Shown one piece after another: positions 14,743 through 22,544 of a stretch of DNA of 61,670 nt. Source of the DNA: a virus; the IMG/VR virus record IMGVR_UViG_3300047319_001572, positions 1-61,670 of that record; one strand, given 5' to 3'. The number at the start of each line of letters is the position of its first letter. The stretch's first letter is position 1. The position numbers and the translations under genes are program-made. The notes below the pieces were generated by a model, which saw only the letters and a list, made by a program, of their open reading frames with translations, made no database searches and was not told the DNA's origin.

Positions 14743-15416
14743 AGGAAAGACCGATCCTGATGCACGCCCGGTCCATCAACGGCATCCTCGAAGGCCGGAA
14801 GACGCAGACGCGACGGATTATCAAAATCCCCCAGGTCTATCTCTCAGGTTATGGCGCTTCAATCGTAAAAATGTCGATGGTTGACGGAGAAGCCCTGATT
14901 GAAGGCTGGCCGAAGCAAGAACGCGAAATGGGGAACTTCGGCCGTTGCCAGCGGATCAAGAGCCCGTATGGCCAGCCGGGCGATCGGCTATGGGTTCGCG
15001 AAAACTGGATGGCCGGAATCGCCCTGTACGATCCAAAGAAAGTGTTCATGTGCGTCTATCTCGATATCAACGGAAAGGTCAGTGAGTTCGATAAGATGGC
15101 GCCTGACGTTCCGCCGGAGTCACGAAGCAACGCACTGGCCTGGAAAAAGAAGCCATCCATCCACATGCCACGCTGGGCCTCGCGCCTGACTCTGGAAGTT
15201 CTCAGCATCGACGTGCAGCGGGTTCAGGACATCAGTGAAGCGGATGCGAAGGCGGAAGGCTGCCAGATTCCGGAAGTGATGCACGCCGATGAACCAGTCG
15301 AACGCTATGACTACCGAACATACTTTCGCGCACTTTGGGACGACACCAACGGCAAAGGCGCGTGGGAGCGCAACGATTGGTGCTGGGTTGTGGACTTTAA
15401 GAGGATCGAAGCATGA
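14739..15416 (+). CDS. ASCH-domain protein
   Basis: A 225-residue protein starting with MKERPILMHARSINGILEGRKTQTRRI, a pattern common to phage ASCH (PUA-like) proteins, followed by GDRLWVRENW near 86-95 and ASRLTLEVLSIDVQRVQDISEADAKAEG near 147-174. ASCH proteins bind nucleic acids and some act as nucleotide hydrolases or base-modification readers. Being next to DNA methyltransferases fits a link with modified nucleic acid, which is inference. Confidence 0.8.
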   Translation: MKERPILMHARSINGILEGRKTQTRRIIKIPQVYLSGYGASIVKMSMVDGEALIEGWPKQEREMGNFGRCQRIKSPYGQPGDRLWVRENWMAGIALYDPKKVFMCVYLDINGKVSEFDKMAPDVPPESRSNALAWKKKPSIHMPRWASRLTLEVLSIDVQRVQDISEADAKAEGCQIPEVMHADEPVERYDYRTYFRALWDDTNGKGAWERNDWCWVVDFKRIEA

Positions 15417-15529
15417 AAGGCGAAATCTACAACGGCGAGAGAAACAAGGGTGGAAACGCGAAGGTCAAACTCGCCAGAATCGCAGCGAAGTTGAAACTGA
15501 AGTTACACAGAAAGAAACGGTCCAAGTGA
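15413..15529 (+). CDS. Very basic 38-residue protein
   Basis: A short frame whose ATG overlaps the stop of the ASCH gene and whose TGA overlaps the GTG of the HNH gene. About a third of residues are Lys or Arg and none are acidic after residue 9. Nucleic-acid binding is plausible. It is supported by coupling on both sides rather than by homology. Confidence 0.5.
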   Translation: MKGEIYNGERNKGGNAKVKLARIAAKLKLKLHRKKRSK

Positions 15530-16065
15530 AGGTTAATCCGCTCCAAATATTGGACGCAGAAGCACGGCCGATTCCCGGTTTTCCGGGATATCTTGCCTCT
15601 AAAGATGGCACGATCTGGTCGACACATCGTGCACCGCGCGCAAGCGGACTGGCCAGAAAGATGAGTCCACAACCGGTTGAAGGTGGATATCTGGCGTTGC
15701 GGTTGAAGCGCGACGACGGAACGAAATTCGGAATCAACATTCATCGACTCGTTCTTCTCGCTTGGGTTGGCCCACCACCAGACGGGAAACCGTACGGTTG
15801 CCATAACGACGGCGACAATAAAAACTGCCACTTGGACAACCTTCGATGGGACAATGCCGCCGGAAACGCGGAGGATGCAAGGCAGCACGGTACGCTGTCA
15901 ATGGGATCCAGCCATCCAATTTCAAAACTGACAGATCGACAAGTTCTCGATATCCGTTCAAAGTACGCAGCCGGAGAAACGCTGCGTGCTCTGGGCATTC
16001 TCTACCAGATTCAGTTCACAACGATCTGGCACATTGTTAAACGCAAAACTTGGAAACACATTTAA
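15526..16065 (+). CDS. NUMOD4-HNH homing-type endonuclease
   Basis: A 179-residue free-standing HNH nuclease. The N-terminus has a NUMOD4-like segment (PIPGFPGYLASKDGTIWS, residues 15-32). The HNH core is IHRLVLLAW with H73, then CHNDGDNKNCHLDNLRW with H93 and N94, and N110. The C-terminus carries a helix-turn-helix-like stretch (LTDRQVLDIRSKYAAGETL). It starts with GTG 15526 overlapping the previous stop. A longer frame upstream is a shadow of the ASCH gene. Such genes are mobile invaders of phage operons. Confidence 0.85.
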   Translation: MKVNPLQILDAEARPIPGFPGYLASKDGTIWSTHRAPRASGLARKMSPQPVEGGYLALRLKRDDGTKFGINIHRLVLLAWVGPPPDGKPYGCHNDGDNKNCHLDNLRWDNAAGNAEDARQHGTLSMGSSHPISKLTDRQVLDIRSKYAAGETLRALGILYQIQFTTIWHIVKRKTWKHI

Positions 16066-16073
16066 GGAGCACT

Positions 16074-16775
16074 ATGTTTCGCACGCCAAAGGTACCCGTC
16101 TTCATGCAGAAGGCGTCCGTTGAGGGACGCAAGGAAAACAAGATCGTCCGCTTCACGTTCTACATAACCCCGATCAAACACGCGCTGGCTGCGGAGTTGT
16201 CCCCGGTGATTGCCGATCGTCTGTTCACGTTCGACGCAGCCGGCGCGCCACATCCGATCCAAGAGATGGACGGACCACATTTCGATATTGGCAAAATTCC
16301 ACTTCAGGTGATGGAATTGCACCCCAGCGACGATCCGCAAATGGAGAAGCACGGCACGATGCTGGAGCGGGTTCAGATATCGAATCTCAGCGCCCGAAAG
16401 CTTTTTCCCGACGATCCAAACTTCACGCTGGAGTTCCGCGCGGAAGTCCCAATGGACAACCTGGCGATCCAGATGCTCGAGAAGTACTACGACCAGAAAC
16501 TGTTCCTCACGTTCGAAGATATGCAATTGTCGCTGCCCAGCGGTGACGCCGCACTCTGCGAGGATTGCGGGGATCCGGCGATCTGCCACGACGAGAACGA
16601 TTCTTACTACTGCAACAAACACCGGAACAAATCGACAGGCGAAGTCACCTACATTTCCAAGATCGAAACGCCGGCGCAAATCGAACTTGCCAACAAGGTT
16701 CCACAGCCGACTGACGACGACAATGACGCCAGTCACGCGAACAGGCCGAAGGGTGGACGGCGGCCGAAAAAGTAA
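16074..16775 (+). CDS. Conserved early protein with C-terminal zinc knuckle
   Basis: A 233-residue protein from ATG 16074 behind AAGGAG. The first 165 residues look like a compact alpha/beta domain (IVRFTFYITPIKHALAAELSPVIADRLF, then IPLQVMELHPSDDP). Near 170-195 comes CEDCGDPAICHDENDSYYCNKH, a likely zinc site, and the tail is acidic then basic. It precedes the cytosine methyltransferase by six bases. Function unknown. I recall similar phage proteins with no assigned role. Confidence 0.65.
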   Translation: MFRTPKVPVFMQKASVEGRKENKIVRFTFYITPIKHALAAELSPVIADRLFTFDAAGAPHPIQEMDGPHFDIGKIPLQVMELHPSDDPQMEKHGTMLERVQISNLSARKLFPDDPNFTLEFRAEVPMDNLAIQMLEKYYDQKLFLTFEDMQLSLPSGDAALCEDCGDPAICHDENDSYYCNKHRNKSTGEVTYISKIETPAQIELANKVPQPTDDDNDASHANRPKGGRRPKK

Positions 16776-16781
16776 TGACCG

Positions 16782-17957
16782 ATGGACTTCTACAACGAAA
16801 TCGATCCGTACGCTGCGGATTGGCTGGAGAATCTGATTCTTGCTGGCCACCTGCCGGGAGGCAAAGTTGACCGACGAAGTATCCGAGATATCAAGCCTGA
16901 AGAACTCGAAGCCTGGAGTCGCGCCCACTTCTTCGCTGGAATCGGTGGATGGCCTCTCGCACTTCGTATTGCAGGGTTCCCAGCAACAGAGTCTGTTTGG
17001 ACCGGTTCCTGTCCCTGCCAATCCTTCAGCGCCGCCGGAGACCAGGCCGGACTCGACGATCCACGCAACCTCTGGCCACCCTGGTTCGCTCAGATCCGAG
17101 AGCGGCGACCTGACACGATTTTTGGCGAACAGGTTAGCAACGCGATTGGCTTCGGTTGGCTCGATGGAATATCGCGCGACCTGGAAGGAGAAGGTTACAC
17201 CGTCGGGGCGTGTGTACTGGGAGCATTCAGCGTCGGCGCGCCCCACATCCGAAAACGGCTCTACTGGGTGGCGTTCACCAGACAGCAATCAGAGGGGCGG
17301 CAGTTATTCCGATCCGGAGAAGGTCATTCAGCGAATGGAAGCCGGGCATCAGGTGAACCTCGAGGATCAGGCGGTACTGGCCGGATGGGTGAGTCCTTCA
17401 ACACGCGACTGGAAAGACACGCCGGGAATGGCAACGGAGGGAGTCAATCCGGACGGATCGGTACGGAATCGACAGGATCAGCTTCCCAGGCAAGCGGCGA
17501 TGGTGAGAGGGTGGGCGACTCCGCGCGCGGAAGATTCGGAATCGACGGGAGCCCATCGGGGGAAAGCCGACACCCTGACGAGTCAGACACGACTGACGGC
17601 CGGCTGGAACACACCAGCGAGTTCGGAGGGGTTCGATCGACGGAAGGCGGATCCGGCGAAGAAGCGGAACGCCGGGAATGCGACACTGGCCGGCTGGCCG
17701 ACGCCGAACACGATGGCGGGAGGCTCGACGAGTCGCGGCGGGGACCGCAAGGACGAGAAGTTAATTTCTGGTCTGATTACGACCTCGTCCCCTGCTCCGA
17801 CGGAAAAGCGCGGCGCGTTGGCCCCGGCATTCAGCCTCTGGCTCATGGGGTTTCCGCCAGAGTGGGAAAGTTGCGCGCCGCTGGGAATGCGATCGTCCCG
17901 CAAGTCGCGGCAGAGTTCATAAAGGCCTTCATGGAGATTCGAAATGCAGAAAAGTAA
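16782..17957 (+). CDS. DNA C5-cytosine methyltransferase with overprinted middle
   Basis: A 391-residue cytosine-5 methyltransferase. Motif I FAGIGG is at 51-56, catalytic motif IV GSCPCQSFS at 75-83 (C79), motif VI appears as GEQV (E116) where ENV is usual, motif VIII KRLYWVA follows, and motif X GNAIVPQ is near 368-374. Residues about 168-330, where target recognition should lie, are Gly/Ser/Arg/Glu-rich low-complexity sequence with LADAEHDGG-type units. That same DNA encodes a second protein in the +1 frame. The unusual middle is probably the price of the overlap. It still keeps all catalytic motifs. Confidence 0.85.
   Translation: MDFYNEIDPYAADWLENLILAGHLPGGKVDRRSIRDIKPEELEAWSRAHFFAGIGGWPLALRIAGFPATESVWTGSCPCQSFSAAGDQAGLDDPRNLWPPWFAQIRERRPDTIFGEQVSNAIGFGWLDGISRDLEGEGYTVGACVLGAFSVGAPHIRKRLYWVAFTRQQSEGRQLFRSGEGHSANGSRASGEPRGSGGTGRMGESFNTRLERHAGNGNGGSQSGRIGTESTGSASQASGDGERVGDSARGRFGIDGSPSGESRHPDESDTTDGRLEHTSEFGGVRSTEGGSGEEAERRECDTGRLADAEHDGGRLDESRRGPQGREVNFWSDYDLVPCSDGKARRVGPGIQPLAHGVSARVGKLRAAGNAIVPQVAAEFIKAFMEIRNAEK
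16840..17922 (+). CDS. GWxTP-repeat protein encoded in the +1 frame of the methyltransferase
   Basis: A 360-residue open frame lying wholly inside the cytosine methyltransferase gene, one base shifted. It contains five GW(x)(S/T)P units (GW at 143, 182, 224, 255, 285), a segment SMEYRATWKEKVTPSGR near 108-124, and an ending WLMGFPPEWESC near 334-345. I recall the same order of motifs in phage proteins, some not overlapping a methyltransferase, which makes this more than a chance frame. The middle reads as better protein in this frame than in the methyltransferase frame. Function unknown. Confidence 0.6.
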   Translation: MLATCREAKLTDEVSEISSLKNSKPGVAPTSSLESVDGLSHFVLQGSQQQSLFGPVPVPANPSAPPETRPDSTIHATSGHPGSLRSESGDLTRFLANRLATRLASVGSMEYRATWKEKVTPSGRVYWEHSASARPTSENGSTGWRSPDSNQRGGSYSDPEKVIQRMEAGHQVNLEDQAVLAGWVSPSTRDWKDTPGMATEGVNPDGSVRNRQDQLPRQAAMVRGWATPRAEDSESTGAHRGKADTLTSQTRLTAGWNTPASSEGFDRRKADPAKKRNAGNATLAGWPTPNTMAGGSTSRGGDRKDEKLISGLITTSSPAPTEKRGALAPAFSLWLMGFPPEWESCAPLGMRSSRKSRQSS

Positions 17958-18786
17958 CATTCAGTGGACGGACGCCACGTGGAATCCTACCCGCGGCTGC
18001 GACAAGATTTCGCCTGGCTGTAAGTTCTGTTATGCCGAAGTGGTGGCGAACCGGTTCAAGGGTGTGAAGGGGAACGCGTACGAACAGGGGTTCGCGTTGC
18101 GACTGGTACCGGAGAAGCTTCAGGATCCTCTTCGATGGAAACGGCCGCAGCGGATCTTCGTGAACTCGATGTCGGACCTGTTCCATGAAGGGGTTCCGTT
18201 CGAATTCATCGATAAGGTTTTCGCCGTGATGGCCCAATGCCCACAGCATACATTTCAGATTCTGACGAAGCGTTCGGCCCGAATGGCGGAGTACTGCGAC
18301 ATCAAAGAGATTTTGTTCCCCTCACTGAACAGAATCCGGAACCTGGTCCCTGCGATCGACGTACGTTGGCCACTTCCCAACGTAATCCTGGGAGTTTCCG
18401 CAGAGAACCAGGAGTATGCAAACAAACGCGTTCCGGAGGCGATCATACCCCTCCTAGACATGGGCTGGAAAACGATGATCAGCGCCGAACCGTTGCTGGG
18501 CCCGATCGTGTTCAAAGAAATACCCGGTTTTAACCGGGTTAATACTCCACTGCATCGTTTGTGGGTGATCGTCGGGGGAGAGAGTGGTCACGGAGCGCGG
18601 CCGATGCAAGTCGAATGGGCGAGAGACATCGTGACGCAGTGCCGAATGGCAGACGTGAAGACCTTCGTGAAGCAGTACGGTGCCCGACCGTTCTTAGGAT
18701 CTGGCCAGCGTCTGGTACTGAAGTCAAAGAAGGGCGACGACATGTGCGAATGGGAACCCGAAATGAGGGTCCAGGAGTTTCTGTAA
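17944..18786 (+). CDS. DUF5131 / phage Gp37-Gp68 family, radical-SAM-like
   Basis: A 280-residue protein opening with NIQWTDATWNPTRGCDKISPGCKFCYAE. Cysteines C19, C26 and C29 match the cluster of this family, which is related to radical SAM enzymes. SMSDLFHEGVPFEFIDKVFAVM near 78-99, ILTKRSARM and GVSAENQEYANKRVP follow as in other members. It overlaps the end of the methyltransferase. The biochemical reaction of the family is not established to my knowledge. Neighbouring DNA-modifying genes suggest a nucleic-acid substrate. Confidence 0.85.
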   Translation: MQKSNIQWTDATWNPTRGCDKISPGCKFCYAEVVANRFKGVKGNAYEQGFALRLVPEKLQDPLRWKRPQRIFVNSMSDLFHEGVPFEFIDKVFAVMAQCPQHTFQILTKRSARMAEYCDIKEILFPSLNRIRNLVPAIDVRWPLPNVILGVSAENQEYANKRVPEAIIPLLDMGWKTMISAEPLLGPIVFKEIPGFNRVNTPLHRLWVIVGGESGHGARPMQVEWARDIVTQCRMADVKTFVKQYGARPFLGSGQRLVLKSKKGDDMCEWEPEMRVQEFL

Positions 18787-19007
18787 TGCAGTACGGACGA
18801 GTCATCAGCATCGACGCTATCCGGATCGGAGAACGGATCGTGGAGGCGGATTCCCTCCGGCCGGCGGGACACGCGTTCGATCCACAGCCGAAGAGGGTTC
18901 GCGTGAAAGCAAAGAAGAAACGAAAGTACTATCCGTCGAATCCGTATCCACGGGATTCGAAACTTCACAGGCTGGCCAATGCATACCGGCCGAAGGATCC
19001 GAAATGA
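18786..19007 (+). CDS. Hypothetical basic protein
   Basis: A 73-residue protein starting at ATG 18786, which overlaps the preceding TAA by one base. It is rich in Lys and Arg in the second half (RVRVKAKKKRKYYPSNPYP). A much longer in-frame extension upstream is a shadow of DUF5131. No family recognised. Confidence 0.55.
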   Translation: MQYGRVISIDAIRIGERIVEADSLRPAGHAFDPQPKRVRVKAKKKRKYYPSNPYPRDSKLHRLANAYRPKDPK

Positions 19008-19564
19008 AACCGACGCTCCTGCAGTTGGCGGAGATATTTCACAGCGACAAACTCCATTGGCACTCCTACATTCCGAAGTACGAGGAATTGTTCAAGGACC
19101 GCAAGGTGGAAACACTACTGGAGATTGGCATCGGCTACGCGGACCTGATGACGCCGTTCTTGCCAGAGGGTGTTTCCTACATCCACGGATCCAGCCTGTA
19201 CATGTGGCAGGAGTACTTTCCGGACGCTGCGATATTCGCGTGCGACATTCGGGAAGGGACACTGATCAATGAAGGCCGGATCCATTCTATGGTGTGCGAT
19301 CAGTCTTCGCGGAGCGATCTGTTTAAGGTGGCCTACGAATGCAAGCGATTCCCAGACGTGATCATCGACGACGGTTCCCACATCTACGAACACCAGAGAA
19401 TTACGGCGCAGTTCTTTGTTCCATACATGCCCGTTGGCGCGCTGTACGTGATCGAAGACGTTTGGGACAACGAAAAAGGGCACGCACTGGCAACTGAGTT
19501 CGGTGGGGAACTCTGGCGCGGCGAGAAAGGACGGGACGACAACATGGTGGTGATCCAGAAATGA
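19004..19564 (+). CDS. Class I SAM-dependent methyltransferase
   Basis: A 186-residue Rossmann methyltransferase. Motif I is LLEIGIGYADL near residue 37, and the pattern LYMWQEYFPDAAIFACDI near 64-81, then VCDQSSRSDL and DVIIDDGSH, is that of small-molecule and sugar O-methyltransferases of the macrocin type. It opens a cassette of glycosyltransferases and methyltransferases that runs to 28180. A carbohydrate substrate is the best guess from context. Confidence 0.8.
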   Translation: MKPTLLQLAEIFHSDKLHWHSYIPKYEELFKDRKVETLLEIGIGYADLMTPFLPEGVSYIHGSSLYMWQEYFPDAAIFACDIREGTLINEGRIHSMVCDQSSRSDLFKVAYECKRFPDVIIDDGSHIYEHQRITAQFFVPYMPVGALYVIEDVWDNEKGHALATEFGGELWRGEKGRDDNMVVIQK

Positions 19565-20238
19565 ACATCGTAATGATAAGCACGGCGACACGGTCGCTTC
19601 TGATGCAGCAAAGCGTTAGTAGTCTCCTGAACAACGCTGCAGATCGAAAGGCTCACCATTTGACGGTCGTCTACGATCTTCAAGATGAGTACGACGAAAC
19701 TCCGCCGATGTACGAAACTGTTTCGATCGTTCTGACAAAGAATGGCGCATCGAGAGCGCGCAACATCGGCGCCGGATCCATTCCCCGGTACCTCCGGCAG
19801 GAACACGTTCTGTTCCTCGACGACGACGTGTATCTCTGCGACAAGTGGGACACGATGCTGTCGTTTCTAGCGAAATGGAATCCGACCGATATTGTCAGCG
19901 GGTACTCCCATCCATTCAATCAATGCAGCAACGTTGACGGCGTAATGCGTCCGCTTGTCATTTCCTCCGTGGCCATGATGATGCCGTGGTCGATCTTTGA
20001 CCAGGTTGGGCCATTCGACGAACCCGGCGGCCCTGGGGGATCGGAAGACTTCGCATTGTGTATGCGTGCGCGGGACAAGTTCGGCTACGGGTTCGCGGTA
20101 ACAGATCCTCAATGCGTGATTCACACGGGCCTGATGAGCTCCGGCGGTACTGCGATCGCCGGCTACAAGGAACTGTGCGAACAGAACGACAAGCTTCTGG
20201 ACTTCTGGAATATTCGAGGGAGGGTGATCTTTCAATGA
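19561..20238 (+). CDS. Family 2-like (GT-A) glycosyltransferase
   Basis: A 225-residue GT-A glycosyltransferase. It has NGASRARNIG near residues 61-70, VLFLDDDVYLC near 83-93 with the metal-binding DxD, and GPFDEPGGPGGSEDFALCMRARDKFGYGF with the acidic ED catalytic pair near 161-163. It would transfer a sugar from a nucleotide donor. It lies between two small genes and a methyltransferase, coupled by ATGA overlaps. Confidence 0.82.
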   Translation: MNIVMISTATRSLLMQQSVSSLLNNAADRKAHHLTVVYDLQDEYDETPPMYETVSIVLTKNGASRARNIGAGSIPRYLRQEHVLFLDDDVYLCDKWDTMLSFLAKWNPTDIVSGYSHPFNQCSNVDGVMRPLVISSVAMMMPWSIFDQVGPFDEPGGPGGSEDFALCMRARDKFGYGFAVTDPQCVIHTGLMSSGGTAIAGYKELCEQNDKLLDFWNIRGRVIFQ

Positions 20239-20360
20239 AACCGCGAATTGAGAAACAGAATGGGAAATGGCTACTATTCGGTATCCACGGACATCCACCT
20301 TGTGAGCACCCCACTTGGGAAGACGCCATGCGATGCGCTGGACTGAGGGCGAGACGATGA
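20235..20360 (+). CDS. 41-residue hypothetical protein
   Basis: ATG 20235 overlaps the stop of the glycosyltransferase and the TGA at 20358-20360 overlaps the next start. The sequence has KNGKWLLFG-like text and a HPPCEHPTWEDAMRC stretch with two cysteines, as in small zinc-binding or TF-like pieces. It was hidden in a longer shadow frame. Function unknown. Confidence 0.5.
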   Translation: MKPRIEKQNGKWLLFGIHGHPPCEHPTWEDAMRCAGLRARR

Positions 20361-21130
20361 AACTCGCCGTACTCACATGCGCTGCATTTCCCTCTGAAGG
20401 GGAAGCCCGGCGGAAACTCTGGATCTTTCTCCGATCGTGCGAGAAGTTCAAGATCGATCCGATCCTGTACGGAATCGGCGCCCCTCAGTTCCAGGGGTAC
20501 AAGCGAATGATGCTCGACATGCAGTTGGACGCGCTCGTCAAGCTGGGTCTGAATGAAGCCCACTACACACACGTTTTGTTTTCAGACGGGTGGGATGCCT
20601 TCTTTACTGCTCCGCTGGAAGAGATCATGGCGAAGTACGTCCGGCTGGGTTCCCCGTCGTTCCTTGCTTCTGCCTACATCGGCCTTGGGAACGAATCGGA
20701 TATGTCGAAGTACGATGGCTGCTTCGATGAAACGATTCCGTATCGGTATCCAAACCGCGGTGGGTACCTTGCGGAGATTCCGGAGGCAATTCACGCGTTC
20801 CAGCGAATGGTCGACATGCCGCACCAGACCGGCGACGACTGCTTCAACTGGTACGAGGGCTGGCGCGAGGGATGGTTCCGGCCGACGCTGGACAGTGGCT
20901 GCGAAATCTTTCAAGTATCGGATGTGAACGCCCAAACAGTCATCAAGTGGGATCCGCCGACTGTAGACTTCCGGCCAGGTATGCACGAAGTTCCCATCGA
21001 GTATCGCGTCAAGAACACCGTGACGGGATCCTATCCCTGCATCCTTCACCTGTCCGGCGGATACGGGGATCCGGAAACCGGCAAAGACGAGCGCCTGAAG
21101 CCGTGGGCGAGAGCACTGGAGATTCTATGA
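20357..21130 (+). CDS. PLOD/procollagen-type glycosyltransferase
   Basis: A 257-residue protein from ATG 20357. YTHVLFSDGWDAFFTAPLEEI near residues 69-89 is the donor-binding motif of the glycosyltransferase group related to procollagen galactosyl/glucosyl transferases, in which D-x-x-D binds the metal. SGCEIFQVSDV and PCILHLSGG near the end also fit. These enzymes occur in giant viruses and phages. The acceptor is unknown. Confidence 0.72.
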   Translation: MKLAVLTCAAFPSEGEARRKLWIFLRSCEKFKIDPILYGIGAPQFQGYKRMMLDMQLDALVKLGLNEAHYTHVLFSDGWDAFFTAPLEEIMAKYVRLGSPSFLASAYIGLGNESDMSKYDGCFDETIPYRYPNRGGYLAEIPEAIHAFQRMVDMPHQTGDDCFNWYEGWREGWFRPTLDSGCEIFQVSDVNAQTVIKWDPPTVDFRPGMHEVPIEYRVKNTVTGSYPCILHLSGGYGDPETGKDERLKPWARALEIL

Positions 21131-21303
21131 GACGAGTCATCGTCTGCGATCTGGCTTTCTATTCGGAACTTCTTTCGCTGCTGCTGCCCGAAGAACGCTG
21201 GACCACGGATGCTCACCACGGAATAGATGGATTGATTTTGAAAACCGCAACTGACAACGAATTGGTTTTCGTTCCAAAGAGGAGCAAAGATGCTGACGTT
21301 TGA
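21127..21303 (+). CDS. 58-residue hypothetical protein
   Basis: ATG 21127 overlaps the previous stop. The protein is alpha/beta-like (RRVIVCDLAFYSELLSLLLP, then DGLILKTATDNELVFVP) and overlaps the following methyltransferase by 14 bases. No family recognised. It is one of several tiny proteins that alternate with sugar enzymes here. Confidence 0.5.
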   Translation: MRRVIVCDLAFYSELLSLLLPEERWTTDAHHGIDGLILKTATDNELVFVPKRSKDADV

Positions 21304-21832
21304 AAAGGCCTACGAGTTCACGCAGACGATCGGATCCCACACGTCGTTCGAGAAAGAAGAGTGTGAGGAGTACTTCGGCATTCTGATGTCACTGCCTGAA
21401 AAATCTACGATTGTTGAAGTGGGATTGGAGTATGGCAGATCCAGTTCAATCGCCCTACAGGTGGCGACGGAGAGGCAGTTGGGGTACTGGGGAATCGATC
21501 CGGATATTAAGCTAGAGTTCCGGAAAATGTTGGCGGCGATTCCGGCGCTTCCACAAATGAGCCTATCTCCCTATCGCAGTTCTGAGACGGATACCGATCT
21601 GAAAATTGGCGCAATCCTGATTGACGGCGATCATTCCTATGCTGGCGTATCGATCGACTGCCATCACTTCCTACCCAGTGTCTCGGTGGATGGCTATGCG
21701 TTCTTCCACGACTACCGAAGGGAAAGCTTGCCCGATGTGACGAAGGCCGTCGATGACTACATGAAAGATCGGCCGCAATGGCAACCTGTTGGAGTAGCCG
21801 GAACACTTGGAGTATGGAGGAGGATCGCATGA
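21290..21832 (+). CDS. Class I SAM methyltransferase (Methyltransf_24-like)
   Basis: A 180-residue Rossmann methyltransferase with TIVEVGLEYGRSSSIALQ near residues 40-57 (motif I), YWGIDPD (motif II acid), and AILIDGDHSYAGVSID near 109-124. The last is diagnostic of the Methyltransf_24 group, common in glycan and lipid modification loci. FFHDY near 138 matches the catalytic metal region of this group. It is coupled to both neighbours. Confidence 0.8.
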   Translation: MLTFEKAYEFTQTIGSHTSFEKEECEEYFGILMSLPEKSTIVEVGLEYGRSSSIALQVATERQLGYWGIDPDIKLEFRKMLAAIPALPQMSLSPYRSSETDTDLKIGAILIDGDHSYAGVSIDCHHFLPSVSVDGYAFFHDYRRESLPDVTKAVDDYMKDRPQWQPVGVAGTLGVWRRIA

Positions 21833-22044
21833 AGGCGCGGGTCTGCGAATGCTGCAAGCTAACGTTCTCTGACGTCAACAAGGAAATGCTCTACTCGCTG
21901 GATATCACCGAAGCGGAAGGCTACGTCGCCAATAACGCGGCCGAAAAGAAACTCCTGCTGTCCCTGGAGGATGTCTGTGACGTCTGCACGGCAAAATTGA
22001 GGGCAGCTATTCAATTCATCCTGAAAGGTGCGAAGAGAAAATGA
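21829..22044 (+). CDS. Small zinc-binding protein
   Basis: A 71-residue protein from ATG 21829, overlapping the methyltransferase stop. CECCKLTF near residues 5-12 and VCDVC near 47-51 give two CxxC pairs, a probable zinc ribbon. Similar small Cys-rich proteins recur between the sugar genes. Function unknown. Confidence 0.55.
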   Translation: MKARVCECCKLTFSDVNKEMLYSLDITEAEGYVANNAAEKKLLLSLEDVCDVCTAKLRAAIQFILKGAKRK

Positions 22045-22544
22045 AGTCGATTCCGCTGACACAGGGAAAGTTTGCGCTTGTCGACGAGGCTGACTTCGAT
22101 GAACTGAATCGGCATCGTTGGCATTACGTGAAGGTCAAGAAAGGCGGAGGATACGCCTCGCGCTGGATCTGTCAGTACACACCGGGAAGCCGAAAAAAGA
22201 TTGGCGTCCGGATGCACAACCAGATTCTTCCGCCACCGGATGGAATGAAGGTTGACCACCGGAACAGGAATGGACTCGACAACCAGCGTCACAATCTCAG
22301 ATTCGCTGACGGCACGCAGCAAATGGCGAATCGGCGAACGTGGAAAAGGAAACGCTTCAAGGGTGTCTACTCGGTCCAGAACAAGCATTCAGTCAAGTGG
22401 GTTGGACAGATTCGAGTAAATGGCAGACTTATTATACTCGGCCGACATCCGACGGAGGAAGCCGCTGCGATCGCCTACAACGAGGCTGCAACAAAACATT
22501 TCGGCGAATTCGCCGTTCTCAACGAGGTTCCCAATGACAGATAG
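22041..22544 (+). CDS. HNH homing endonuclease with AP2 DNA-binding domain
   Basis: A 167-residue free-standing homing-type nuclease. The HNH part is VRMHNQILPPPDGMKVDHRNRNGLDNQRHNLR (residues 56-87) in a form typical of HNH_3 enzymes. The C-terminal part from about 106, KGVYSVQNKHSVKWVGQIRV...LGRHPTEEAAAIAYNEAA, is an AP2 DNA-binding domain. It is the second HNH gene in this operon and has probably invaded the glycan cassette. It overlaps the next gene by 11 bases. Confidence 0.88.
   Translation: MKSIPLTQGKFALVDEADFDELNRHRWHYVKVKKGGGYASRWICQYTPGSRKKIGVRMHNQILPPPDGMKVDHRNRNGLDNQRHNLRFADGTQQMANRRTWKRKRFKGVYSVQNKHSVKWVGQIRVNGRLIILGRHPTEEAAAIAYNEAATKHFGEFAVLNEVPNDR

Noticed and set aside
16062-17288. 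Minus-strand 408-residue frame over the genes before the cytosine methyltransferase
   Set aside because: It crosses two real plus-strand genes and has no start context or family likeness.
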